From assembly GCA_949987565.1 (NCBI GenBank), contig OX465102.1, positions 29,767,873 through 29,831,872 on the forward strand: a stretch of 64,000 nucleotides of DNA, in the 5' to 3' direction. Source of the DNA: Luidia sarsii (lineage: Eukaryota; Echinodermata; Asteroidea; Paxillosida; Luidiidae). Of this stretch, positions 34,390 to 45,000 are shown piece by piece. Under the pieces are notes generated by a model. That model was not told where the DNA came from. It saw nothing but the letters and a program-made list of their open reading frames with translations, and did no database searches. How positions within the stretch are numbered: the stretch's first letter is position 1; every line of letters starts with the position of its first letter. Position numbers and translations under genes: made by a program.

Positions 34390-34640
34390 GCAGCGATCTC
34401 CGGTTGACAAATGAGCGCCTTCATCAGTCAGAATCCAGCAGTCGTCCTGATGATGGGCAGAGCACACACTGTGAAATGTTGAGTTACCGGCTCTTCTCAG
34501 AGCCATTGTCTGAGCGCATTCGCTGTCCCTTGAAGTCCAGCAAGTCTCTAGGGACGATGGTCAGAGCACACACTGCCCTTCTTGAATTGAATTGATCCAC
34601 ATGGTGCCACCGCAAACATTCCACTGGGTCCAGTAAGACC
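34390..34640 (+). mobile_element. Family B Penelope-like terminal repeat relic
   Basis: TCCTGATGATGGGCAGAGCA, CACACTGTGAAATGTTGAGT, TACCGGCTCTTCTCAGAGCC, then a second GATGGTCAGAGCACACACTG and GTGCCACCGCAAACATTCCA. The order follows the family B repeats at 4.6 and 13.0 kb. Confidence 0.65.
34444..34483 (+). ncRNA. Hammerhead-like motif, core boxes kept
   Basis: CTGATGA (34447-34453), a weak stem II (GCAG with CTGT) closing AGCACACA, GAAA (34473-34476), TGTT, then GAG. The core boxes are intact but stem II is short and the cleavage triplet is GTT. Probably decayed. Confidence 0.45.
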
Positions 34641-34654
34641 TTTCTCTCTGTGCT

Positions 34655-35060
34655 TAACCCTAACGACAACAGTCCCTAACCCTAACAAAACAAACATACC
34701 TAACCCAACAAAATCCAACATTTGGGCAGAAATTAGGAACCCATTGGTACCTAACTTCACAGAATCCAACAGTCTTCACGTGATGGATTTTGTTAGGTTG
34801 GGTACAGATGTGTATTGTGCATTGTTGCATGACTACAGGGAGTTTGTCCCCAACCCAACAAAATGCCACAATGTGTGGTATGGCATGTTCTGGTCTGGTG
34901 TTTGAGTGTGTTGGAGCGTACTGACACCGCTTTCGTGGGTGAGTTTACCCACGAGCTCTGTGTCATTTTCTGGTCAGGTGTTGGAGTGTGTCAGTGTACC
35001 TACCATTGGTACCAGTAATCCAGCAAATTCCAACAAAACCTGGTGTTGGGTTTTGTGAGG
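34655..35060. repeat. CCTAACCCAACAAAATCC-type diverged repeats
   Basis: Scattered CCTAACCCTAAC, CCCAACAAAATCCAAC and GGTTAGGG words in both orientations. Irregular, and not a clear telomeric array. Confidence 0.45.
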
Positions 35061-35990
35061 TTAGGGAACGTTAGGGCCCTTGACATGTAAAAAGATGTTT
35101 ATAGATCAATACAAGTTCAGATACTTTGGCAGCTCTTTGAAACTGGCCTCAAATCTGTAAAGAAACACACGCAAAAACAAAACAAAAACCACTCCAAAAA
35201 CAAACCCATCTTTTAACACCCACAGGGTGATATATTTGGTCAAGTGGTAGAGTACGTGTATATGTTTATAGTGTCGTTGTCCAAAATTATAAATTATGTG
35301 TATAAATTTGAAAGAACCTATTTAGTTTAGGGCGGAAGCACTGTTGCTGCAAAGGATTGCATGTATCCGTAGATGCACCAGATCATAGTGAGAATATCTA
35401 GATCAGAATAATCATATTGTCTCCTAATCAATATCATTGAGTAAATCTTCGTAGAAAAAAAAAAGCCAACTTAGGTTGTAATATTTTCGAAATGGATTTT
35501 ATTTGGACCGCTAATTCTTAAGAAAACAACTACATATATTTGTTTGTTTATTTCACTGGATAAATTCAGGTTCACTGTGATACTTCAAACATCATTATTT
35601 TATACTTATGAGAATTTGTAAAGATTGTTTTTCACACACACACAAAATGAAATATACTATCCCAAATTGATTATATGCAAGGTGTTTGGTTTTGCTGATT
35701 TTACCTAGTGATGCAATAACGTTTTGTTTGTACCGTGTTCGTAACTCAGGCATATGAAAGACCCAATTTTCATGGGTTAGTATTTTTGTCTTTCCCTGCT
35801 TTTGGAGTAGCATTCCCTCTTTCACTTTTCACTTTCGTTCGGCTGCAAGACGGACTTGTTTGCTGTGCTTATCCCATCCCCCAAACATCCCCAAACAAAC
35901 AGCTTGCACGTGGCCCTGTATAAGCCATACCTTTGAACTATAACTTATAAGTAATACCGTACACAAAATATGTTACAAACTCCTTGCTTA
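35060..35990. other. Intergenic AT-rich sequence
   Basis: No recognised gene or repeat family. Confidence 0.4.
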
Positions 35991-35991
35991 T

Positions 35992-36369
35992 TTAAAGCCC
36001 CTACACAACATTTGTGGAGGTCAAAGAATAGCATCCATAAACGTTGTCTGATCCAACATATGCATGAAATAGCACAGCTGTGAAAATTTCAACTCAATCT
36101 GCCAACCGAGTCTCGAGAAAATCGTGAAAACCGCTTCATTTGTTTCGCAAAAATGCAGCATTCAACGCCGTACTGTTCAGAAAAATAGTTTAGATCTCGG
36201 TGAGACGTAAACTATTTCTGTTACTCATTTCTCCGAAAAAACGTAATTTTAGGCAGAAATATTTCAGTGAGAGGTTTCTACTATAACCATCTTCAAACTG
36301 TATAAGTTTCATGTAAATCAGTGAATATTTCTGTTTTTCGATCTTACCAATGTTGTGTAGGGGCTTTAA
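35992..36369. mobile_element. TTAA-flanked MITE, AGCCCCTACACAACATT family (copy 2)
   Basis: TTAA (35992-35995), AGCCCCTACACAACATT; AATGTTGTGTAGGGGCT, TTAA (36366-36369). 378 bp and the most complete copy. Confidence 0.88.
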
Positions 36370-36529
36370 ATGACCGAACTGCAAAACTAAAACAAAAAAA
36401 TATTTGACGGCTCTGACACTGATGCGACCCTTCGAGGCATATAAGCGTCACGACGTATGACACTTAACCACCGTGGCTAAGCTATAAGTGCGAATGCGCG
36501 AAGCCAGGTTTTTTGCTGAGGCCTCCCCC

Positions 36530-36760
36530 ATTCATTCATTTCATTCAATCATTCATTCATTCATTTCTCAGGTAGTTACAGGCACAAGTACGAAACAACC
36601 CTAATCCTTATCCCAATCCTAACCCTAACAACCCTAATCCTGAACCTAACCCTAATCCTAATCCTAATTCTATCAGTAACGCTAACCCCACCCGAACTCT
36701 AACTCTAACCGTAATCATAACCCCAACCGTAGCGCCCTAAGCCTAACCTACGCTGGTTTA
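36530..36760 (+). repeat. ATTC repeat and degenerate CCTAA (telomere-like) tract
   Basis: CATTCATTCAATCATTCATT at 36533-36566, then imperfect CCCTAA, CCTAAT, CCTAAC units from 36597 to about 36750. They are the TTAGGG complement, but heavily diverged. Confidence 0.6.
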
Positions 36761-36944
36761 CAAAACACGTCCTTGTATAGTCCCCACACAATTTACGGGG
36801 TACCAGCATGGCTCAACGACGGTGGTTAAGCATCACATCTCGGTCCTGTTATATTTTATCTCACCCTTCGTCACCTCTGAAAAAGTTCCATGCTTGGGTA
36901 GAAACGGCAGGCCCTGAACACTTTTGAAATCCGAACCCTAACTA

Positions 36945-37145
36945 AGGCCGTTTTCGAAATGAAGGCTTAGGCTCGGGCTTAGGCTTCGGTCATATTTATC
37001 TTTCTCAGTTTTTTTGGGAATACCCTTTACCTATCAAGCCAACAGACCTTCAAATTCGGAAACAAACCACAACCTGGATTTTTAGGTTTTTGTCGGACGG
37101 ATACGAAGCCTAAGCCTATAAGCCTTCATTTCGAAAATGGTTTGA
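36945..37145. mobile_element. MITE with GGCCGTTTTCGAAATGAAGG ends (copy 1)
   Basis: GGCCGTTTTCGAAATGAAGG, CTTAGGCTCGGGCTTAGGCT; mirrored by AGCCTAAGCC, AGCCTTCATTTCGAAAATGG. About 200 bp, non-coding. Confidence 0.82.
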
Positions 37146-38209
37146 TAGCTGCCTGTGAATCTCGGGAGAAGCGCATGGGAGGTTACGGGTTCACATCTAG
37201 CTGTGCTCAATTCCCCAACGCACCATTAATTTCAGACTAAAAAGTAGACGCCCAGGTCATTCACCCAACAGTATTATACCGCCTGTGGAAATATTGATCT
37301 CTTTTAAGATTTTTTCCCCACCTCAACCGTTTGGTGTATTTTGGGGTTTTTCAAGGACTGTAAAATTATTACCAAATGAAATGATTTTTTTGTGCTCTGA
37401 ATGTTTCCTGAATATTATTGTACAGTGTATGTTGCAATAACGATCGTCAATATATGCCCATTTTGCGAGTATTATTGCCCCCCCCCCAAAAAAAAACCCC
37501 CATTAAACACCAAAAACACCCAAACCAAAGAATTTGTTCAGCTTTTTTTTAAGTTTAAGTCCAAAAAAGGACAAATTGACTAGGAACTTACTCAGTCAAA
37601 TTTCGGACTGCCACGATACCTGGTGCAGATTCCTTTAATCTAACAACCCAGGAAAATTAAACTCTACAAGTTTTTTTCTTTGGCCGAACTTGTTACCACG
37701 AAGGTGTGGTAATAACATGTGAAACCATCATGCTAAGATTATGTTTATCTTAATGAGTAATGCTCCATACCTTGTCTTGGAAGTGCAATGTTAAGCTTTC
37801 GGGGATAGAGTGCTATTTTTGGGGGCTGTTGCAAAAACTCGAAATTGATTTCACCTCCAAAATGGGTGACTTTGAAATGTAAGCTGTTACCTGTGGTGTT
37901 TTGATGTTTTGTTGTAGAAATTTGCATACCGTGAGAGCACCGGGTAGTGACGACAGATAAAGCTCGTTTTATTCTCGCTGTATAATAATCCATTCATTTC
38001 TGATTGTGACAGTTTTGTGTGCAGGAACTGTCCATAAATCATGTTGTCTGTTTGACCGGCCATTGAAAGTGCAGTCGTTTTTGCGGCTCTAGCTCTGCAG
38101 ATATTTTTCATGAACCATTGCAGACGGAATCGTTCGGAAGTCTTATCCCCAACTAAACAAAATGTTAGTTGGCTTTGCGTTTCGTTCCTGGCGTGCCCTT
38201 TGTGAGAGG
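37146..38209. other. Intergenic sequence, no recognised feature
   Basis: Ordinary AT-rich sequence; short C and A homopolymers near 37480-37500. Confidence 0.4.
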
Positions 38210-38214
38210 CATTC

Positions 38215-39160
38215 TGTGGTGGGATCGAAACGTCGGGCCCATTTCTATAAGGTGTCTTGCCGCTGAGAAAGGCCCACTTGGATCGAATCGTCGGGCCCAT
38301 TTCTATAAGGTGTTTTGCCGCTTAGAAAGGCCCACTTGGATCGAATCGTCGGGCCCATTTCTATAAGGTGTCTTGCCGCTGAGAAAGGCCCACTTGGATC
38401 GGAACGTCGGGCCCGTTTCTATAAGGTGTCTTGCCGCTGAGAAAGGCCCACTTGGATCGAATCGTCGGGCCAATTTCTATAAGGTGTCTTGCCGCTGAGA
38501 AAGGCCCACTTGGATCGAATCGTCGGGCCAATTTCTATAAGGTGTCTTGCCGCTGAGAAAGGCCCACTTGGATCGAATCATCGGGCCCATTTCTATAAGG
38601 TGTTTTGCCGCTGAGGAAGGCCCACTTGGGTCGAAACGTCGGGCCCATTTCTATAAGGTGTCTTGCCGCTGAGAAAGGCCCACTTGGATCGAATCGTCGG
38701 GCCCATTTCTATAAGGTGTTTTGCCGCCGAGAAAGGCCCACTTGGATCGAATCATCGGGCCCATTTCTATAAGGTGTTTTGCCGCTGAGGAAGGCCCACT
38801 TGGATCGAATCGTCGGGCCCATTTCTATAAGGTGTTTTGCCGCCGAGAAAGGCCCACTTGGATCGAATAATCGGGCCCATTTCTATAAGGTGTTTTGCCG
38901 CTGAGAAAGGCCCACTTGGATCGAATCGTCGGGCCCATTTCTATAAGGTGTTTTGCCGCTGAGAAAGGCCCACTTGGATCGAATTGTCGGGCCCATTTCT
39001 ATAAGGTGTTTTGCCGCCGAGAAAGGCCCACTTGGATCGAATCATCGGGCCCATTTCTATAAGGCGTTTTGCCGCTGAGAAAGGCCCACTTGGATCGAAT
39101 CGTCGGGCCCATTTCTATAAGGTGTCTTGCCGCTGAGAAAGGCCCAATTGGATCGAAACA
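38215..39160 (+). repeat. 58-bp tandem array of hammerhead-like units (16 periods)
   Basis: Unit: GGGCCCATTTCTATAAGGTG, TCTTGCCG, CTGAGAAAGGCCCACTTGG, ATCGAATCGTC. GATCGAA recurs every 58 bp from 38223 to 39151. A few units keep GAAACGTC in place of GAATCGTC. The order CTGA-box, hairpin, GAAA-box, CGTC follows family A with the same A in place of core G8. Confidence 0.9.
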
Positions 39161-39179
39161 AAGTGGACGTCTTTGGTCA

Positions 39180-39940
39180 CTAGAGTCAGTTTCACAATAA
39201 TTATAGAATCGCTAGATGAAAATGGCGGTCCAGTCCTGTACGGTTCAAGCTGTTTATGTTACCCATTTTCCAACCGCTATGACGCCTTTTGATAGCTTCC
39301 TTTTCTCACTCAGTGCCGCAAATCTGCTAATTAATAACGGTGTACAGTTATTCTTCTTATTCTGTAGTAGACAACACGTGGCTTGTTTACATTACAGCAG
39401 CTCCATGATTTTGGCCTAACAGTTTTTTCACTGAAAATCGAACGCCTTTGCCTCGAACAGTAATTGTTCGTGCTCTGTTATGTTTTTATTGTAACTAGAC
39501 CAATAAGTCTGGTTGCAGATAAACGCCTAACAAAAAGCTTGGTTTAAAAACAACTTCCACCAGGAAAAAAAAAGACGAAAGAAAAATCATGATTTTCTTT
39601 AATCAAGTGCCTAGGTATCTTATCAACTTGTCTCTCTGCTTCCTTTGTTGTCGAATGCCAGAGTTAACGTAGCTCAAAACCTACCGGGTATAATAGACTG
39701 ATGTCATTTATATATACATGTATTACGTGTGGCGAGGTAGAGCTATAGCTGACCAGTAAAAATTACTATCGTAGCAAAAACGAGTCCTGATAAATTTTGT
39801 GTTCCAGAAATCAGTGCAGATGTGTATTATGGCTGAATAAAAATCAGTTACGCCTATAACAGGTTCTCTGTGTGTAATTATTCCAAGTCGACTGTCGCAA
39901 GAAACCGAAAGGCCCTTGGTTGTCTAAGATTATGTCTCGG
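39180..39940. other. Intergenic AT-rich sequence
   Basis: No recognised gene or repeat. Confidence 0.4.
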
Positions 39941-39944
39941 AAAT

Positions 39945-40195
39945 TAAGGGTCTGACGTATCGATCGTAGTAGGACTTCTCAAAGGCAGAATAACAAGGAC
40001 AAAAGCATAATTGTTTTTATAGGAAGTGGTACAAAAGGATATGGGTGACGGAAAAAGGGGACAAAGGAGAAAGACTGGTGGCAGATCTAAGGGAGGGAAA
40101 ATGAGTAGGGGAGGGAATAAGGGGAAACGATAAAAGGTAATTCAAAAGAGAATGATTTGTAGATCAAGGTCCATTAGAAAGCCGAATATTAGGTA
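39945..40195 (-). mobile_element. Penelope-like 3' end, family A (minus strand, diverged)
   Basis: GGGTCTGACGTATCGATCGT, AGTAGGACTTCTCAAAGGCA, GAATAACAAGGACAAAA, then GGGGACAAAGGAGAAAGAC and AAGGGAGGGAAAATGAGTAG. The order is the same as 30990-31240 beside the GIY-YIG fragment. Confidence 0.65.
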
Positions 40196-40234
40196 CAGTA
40201 CAAACCTTTTTTTCTTCTGACGACATACAAGCAA

Positions 40235-40490
40235 CACCTGAGTCATTACTCCGCCCTTATAGATGGCGGCCTTCCCAAGATGTCAATTAGTCTTTGCCTT
40301 GGTGGCGGGGGGGGGGGTGTCTCTCTAGTTAGAAGCATTAAACCATTAACTGTCTTACAATCTCCAGGGATCCCACCCCTCATGATTTTCATTGCTAACA
40401 GAATACCAATTATACGCGCATGACATTTTCTTACGATTGGCGTTCCCACCCTGTCTAAAATAAATGACTTTCTTGGGAAGGCCGCCACTT
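40235..40490 (-). repeat. SINE family 2 relic (minus strand)
   Basis: GATGGCGGCCTTCCCAAGAT, AGTCTTTGCCTTGGTGGCGG, AAACCATTAACTGTCTTACA, CTCCAGGGATCCCACCCC. Confidence 0.55.
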
Positions 40491-40739
40491 TGGCCTGGAA
40501 AAGATTTTTTTTTCGATTTTTAAGCCAGATAATAAATAAAAATTATGTTTTTGGCAAACTTCTTTGTAAATCAGATTACCCCAAATTAGTGTATACAAGA
40601 AATCGATAGAGGAGTCCCGTCTTTAAATCATTGCTGGACCTCTCTCAAAGGTTTGAGAAAACAAGGCTCGAAACGCCAGCACCCTAAAGAAAACACCGCC
40701 AAACCGTCAAGACGTAGTTCCGGTCAAGCCATGCACACC

Positions 40740-40915
40740 ATCATGACATCGAGATTTGAAGGTTTTCATGGTGAGAATAGCAGGAGTAATAGGTTTGCGA
40801 TGACACCATGCAAATTCTCTCTTGTGAGTATGTGTGGTTCTGAAAAGAACAGGAGGAACTCGACGTTTCGAACAGTATACTCTGTTCGTCTTCGGGAGAC
40901 TGCTGGATTCCAACT
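40740..40915 (-). mobile_element. Family B Penelope-like terminal repeat (minus strand)
   Basis: GGTTTGCGATGACACCATGC, GTGTGGTTCTGAAAAGAACA and AACTCGACGTTTCGAACAGT in reverse orientation; it ends in a near-intact hammerhead motif. Confidence 0.7.
40859..40898 (-). ncRNA. Hammerhead-like motif, one core change
   Basis: On the minus strand: CTC, CCGAAGA (core box with U4 changed to C), GAACAG, loop AGTATA, CTGTTC, GAAAC, GTC, GAG. Stem II is a perfect 6 bp and stem I CTC/GAG is kept. Confidence 0.55.
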
Positions 40916-40999
40916 GGGAGTGGGGCTTATGTAGTGTAGAGAGGGATCCTGGCGTTTTTCAAAGGTATGCCATCATGTACAGCTAGGTACAATACGTCT

Positions 41000-41310
41000 A
41001 GTTTATAACAGTGATCGTCGATGGAGGGCCAGGGGAGTAAAAATCAAAGATCCTATAAAGGCTACTAGCGCGCGATAGCAAGATAGCCTACTCATGCGAG
41101 ATCACGAGCATCTGATCCGGATAAAGTACTGGACGCCATTTTAGTAAGCAAAGTCGCGGGCGTGCGCGATGCGCTCCGATCCATCTCGTGGCCACATCAA
41201 AAGCTATCAAATTCTGTTCACGCATCCAATGTTGTATCTTTGTCACTGTTCGTTGCTTTCCCGCTTAACTGCCGGAGCACCGAGGAGCTGACGACAGAGG
41301 ACTCGGTTGC
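41000..41310. other. CpG-containing unique stretch
   Basis: GC-richer than its surroundings, with several CG dinucleotides (GCGCGCGAT, GTCGCGGGCGTGCGCGATGC). It could be regulatory, but I see no gene it clearly serves. Confidence 0.25.
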
Positions 41311-41315
41311 TTACG

Positions 41316-41577
41316 TAGGCCGTTTACGAAATGAAGGCTTAGGCTCGGGCTCAGGCTTCGTCCCCGTCTGACCAAACCTTAAAAACCAGCTTGTGGTTTG
41401 TTTCCGAATTTGAAGGTTTGTTAGCTTAAATTGATAGGTACAGGGTATTCACCAACTGACCAAGAAACTGACACCAAAACTCTTGTTTTAAAAAGATGCA
41501 TGTGATATCATAACGAGTAAGAGAAATATGACCGAAGCATAAGCCCAAGCCTAAGCCTTCATGTCGAAAATGACCTA
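41316..41577. mobile_element. MITE with GGCCGTTTTCGAAATGAAGG ends (copy 2)
   Basis: Left TAGGCCGTTTACGAAATGAA, right CCTAAGCCTTCATGTCGAAA then ATGACCTA. The interior repeats ACCAAACCTTAAAAACCAGC and GATAGGTACAGGGTATTC. Confidence 0.8.
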
Positions 41578-41632
41578 AAAATTAATCATCGAGAATTGGC
41601 CGCCGAGCGACTTCACCTTTTGCACAGAGGAG

Positions 41633-41860
41633 GCTATGGCTTAGGCTCGGGCTTAGGCTTTGGTCATTATTTATCTTACTCATTATAATATCACAGCCTC
41701 TAAAAACATGCGTTTGGCCCCAGTTTCTTGGGAATACCCTGTACCTATCAAGCTAACAAACTTCAAATTCGGAAATAAACCACAAACTGGATGTTCAGGT
41801 TTTGTCAGACGGAGACGAAGCCTGAGCCCGAGCCTAAGCCTTCATTTCGAAAACGGCCTA
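41633..41860. mobile_element. MITE with GGCCGTTTTCGAAATGAAGG ends (copy 3, left end truncated)
   Basis: Starts inside the left arm (GGCTTAGGCTCGGGCTTAGG) and ends CTAAGCCTTCATTTCGAAAA then CGGCCTA. Confidence 0.75.
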
Positions 41861-42475
41861 TCAATAGTATCAGTTCTTGCGCGCTTCGCCACCTTCAGCC
41901 GGAGGAGGGCGCTCTTGAAACCCGACAGTGTAGTCAGGTGCCAATGGAACTGGCTCTTGGTATCCAGACGTCTTCTTTAAGCCTGTGCAACGCTCAGGTG
42001 CAGTGTTTTTGTTATGACATGCAGCCTTTACTCAGCATGATGACGCTTGTCAGTCAGGGACGGTGACAAACTGTGAGCTCGAAAAAGTGGGTGAGTGTGC
42101 TTCTGCTTTGCTTTCTTTTGGTTGCTAAAATTCAGACCACCATGTTGTAAATAGAATTAGTTATATTATAAACGAACAGATCCTCTTGTGGTAAAGCTGT
42201 GATTTGATACTCGTATCCCCCAAATGCGGGTTCCTAGCTGAAAATACAAAATAGTAAATTATAAATTTGGTCTTCCGTTGTCTGTCTTGTCTGTCCTCAA
42301 CCATACTCCCAACCTTCCATTGAAATAGATCTGATTAGTGAAAAATTCCTGAGAACTTGGCCTTGGCACATATCATAAATATGGCTAGACTGAGTGGATG
42401 CACGATGCAGTAGTCCAGTATGAGTACACAAAGTGATGCCGAATGATTCAATCAATCAATGGATGTTTTTTTCTG

Positions 42476-42569
42476 TCATGACTGTAGTTGCGGTTTACAA
42501 CCGTAACCCTCATCCTCCCGAGGGTCGGAGAGGATGAGGGTCGCGGTTACTGCAACTAGTATCATGACT
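42476..42569. mobile_element. 78-bp foldback element with 8-bp direct flanks
   Basis: TCATGACT occurs at 42476-42483 and 42562-42569. Between them the arms TAGTTGCGGT, CCGTAACCCTCATCCTC and GGATGAGGGTCGCGGTTACTG, CAACTA form a hairpin. The 8-bp duplication is hAT-like. A relative is at 49509-49591. Confidence 0.7.
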
Positions 42570-42659
42570 CATGTCTGTATGTGTCGAAGTTACACAATGT
42601 CAAATGCGTTCAGCTGCTTATTTACAATACATTATGATCTACATAGTTAATTTTAATAG

Positions 42660-42910
42660 AATAATACAACAATGTTGCAAACTGCTAACTTACTGACTAA
42701 AATTACCAAAATGCAAATCTCAAAATTTAGTGGGCCTGACGTTTTGATCCTAGCAGGACGGTCCAGGACCTTTCTAAAAGGCAGAGTGACAAGGACAAAA
42801 CAGATACATGTACACGAAGGAAGGGGGAAGAGAGTGAATAGGACACGGATGAGAAACAAAGGACAAAGGGTAAAGCTAGTAGTAGTAGGGAGAGATCAAG
42901 TATTAGACTA
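42660..42910 (-). mobile_element. Penelope-like 3' end, family A (minus strand)
   Basis: GTTGCAAACTGC, AAATTTAGTGGGCCTGACGT, TTTGATCCTAGCAGGAC, GGCAGAGTGACAAGGACAAA, GATACATGTACACGAAGGAA, GGACACGGATGAGAAACAAA. Nearly the same as 30983-31150. Confidence 0.75.
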
Positions 42911-42954
42911 TATATAATTATGATCTAGGCCTAGTATTAATTACTATTATTACT

Positions 42955-43055
42955 CCCTTGAGAAAGGTCCCGCCAGGATCAAAACGTCAGGCCCTCCTCT
43001 GAGATTCATGTATTGCAGGTCATTTTAGTCAGTGAGCAGTTTGCAACATTTTTTG
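42955..43055 (+). mobile_element. Family A hammerhead-like repeat (plus strand)
   Basis: TTGAGAAAGGTCCCGCCAGG, ATCAAAACGTCAGGCCCTCC, then AGTGAGCAGTTTGCAACATT. It faces the copy at 42660-42910. Confidence 0.7.
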
Positions 43056-43374
43056 TAGCAACTTCAGTTAATTTAAAGGTTACATTGTAAATCTTAAATG
43101 ACCAAAATGCACATCTTAGAAATTCAGGTGGTCGTATATTTTGATCTCAGAATGACCTTTCTGTGTTTATATCAAACTTGAAATGTTCCATTCTCAAACT
43201 GGCATTTGTTATTTATTCTACCTTAGGAAACAATACTCAATAGTTGCTAGTTGGTCTATTGTGGACTTTTCCCCCAGACGTTTACTGGGAGGCTATTAAA
43301 CTAAAATCTTGCCCTACCTCATCCTACTAATTTTGAGATACTCATTATTCAGTAAAAAGAAATACCAAGTAGCC

Positions 43375-44090
43375 AACAGCAAGTGGGAAGCGAGAAATTA
43401 AAAGGGGGAAATGAGAAAAGAGGAACGAGAAACGAGAAATGAGAGAAGAGAAATGAGAAAAGAGGAACGAGAAACGAGAAACGAGAAAGAAATGAGAAAT
43501 GAGGAACGAGAAACGAGAAAGAAATGAGAAAAGAGAAAAGAGGAACGAGAAATGAGGAACGAGAAAAGAGGAACGTGGAAAGAGAAATGAGAAAAGAGAA
43601 ATGAGAAATGAGAAATGAGGAACGAGAAATGAGAAACGAGAAACGAGAAAAGAGGAATGAGAAAAGAGGAATGAGAAAAGAGGAATGATAATCGAGAAAT
43701 GAGAAAAGAGAAAAGAGGAATGAGAAAAGAGGAATGAGAAAAGAGAAACGAGAAATAAGAAAAGAGGAATGAGAAAAGAGGAATGAGAAAAGAGGAATGA
43801 TAATCGAGAAATGAGAAAAGAGAAAAGAGGAATGAGAAAAGAGGAATGAGAAAAGAGAAACGAGAAATAAGAAAAGAGGAATGAGAAAAGAGGAACGAGA
43901 AAAGAGAAACGAGAAATAAGAAAAGAGAAATGAGAAAAGAGGAATGAGAAATGAGAAAAGAGGAATGAGAAATGAGAAATGAGAAATGAGAAACGTGAAA
44001 CGAGAAATGAGAAAAGAGAAATGAGGAACGAGAAACGAGAAATGAGAAATGAGAAACAAGAAACGAGAAACAATACATGACAAATTTCAA
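43375..44090. repeat. Purine-rich GAGAAA minisatellite
   Basis: Units such as AAATGAGAAAAGAGGAACGA run for about 700 bp, with almost no pyrimidine on the plus strand apart from T in ATGAG and C in ACGAG. The minus strand is stop-free in three frames (Phe/Ser/Leu-rich shadows). Confidence 0.93.
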
Positions 44091-44099
44091 AATGCCAAT

Positions 44100-45000
44100 T
44101 AATGCTTGTAATGGTACATGTGGAAAACGAAGAGGAAATCATTGAAATTTGAAAATTATTCAAAAGGAAACTTAGGAAACCTGATTTGCGAAAAACTTCA
44201 AACCATGTGTTAATAGAGTAGAGCCAATTTTAGAATGTATTTATTTATTTATTTTTATTTATTTATTTCATTTTTCAGCACATGTACAGCATTCACATCA
44301 CAGCACACAAGTAAGAATAAAGGTGCAAAGTTTACAGTAAATGTAAGGCTGCAAACAATGGATTGGATATTGAATGGCCAACATGAACAATAAATTACTC
44401 CACAAACCAAACCAAAAAATTGATCGCCCTAGTTACAAGTGTAAAAGTCACAAGGAGAAAACCTAATAGAATTAAAAATTGAAAGAAATAGTGAGAAGTG
44501 GACACTTGACTAACAGTTTTGGATTTGGAAATACAAAGCATCAGATGGATAATAGTGCGTGTGACAGTTCATGAAACATTCTGCACTCCCATAATATGCA
44601 GGGTGACAGGTGCACAGCAGTGCACTATTGATTTCCCATTGAATAGGGCGACACAGATTCATTGATGGGGGAACCGGTTATCAATGCACGCGCCATATGG
44701 TGTGGTTGGGATACCGGTCCCAGGCTCATTTGCAAACGGCATATCTGAGCATTGAAATGTGCTGCTCAGCTGTACATGGGGGAGTTGGGTGGATGGGATC
44801 TCTGTCTGGATTCATTGGCTATGGCTTTGGATTGGGCTATACACAAGCTTTGCCTAAATGGAAGCCACCACTGTAGCTACAGTAGCCTCTGTGACTTATT
44901 CCCATAGACATGTATGTGTTATTTAAAGCCACAGCTACCCGTAATAACTATTGTACATGTTCATTTTCAATTCAATTCTATTCAATAATTATTTCCATAT
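44100..45000. other. Intergenic sequence, no recognised gene
   Basis: TTTATTTA repeats at 44239-44270. Otherwise unclassified. Confidence 0.4.

Noticed and set aside
38215..39160. CRISPR-like array
   Set aside because: Regular 58-bp direct repeats, but units are contiguous with no unique spacers, and the context is eukaryotic.
41000..41310. CpG-rich promoter of an unseen gene
   Set aside because: CpG content is only locally raised and no exon with splice sites follows; kept as an unclassified stretch.
43345..44163. 272-, 244- and 230-codon Phe/Ser/Leu frames on the minus strand
   Set aside because: Three overlapping frames over one purine-rich minisatellite; all stop-free by composition.
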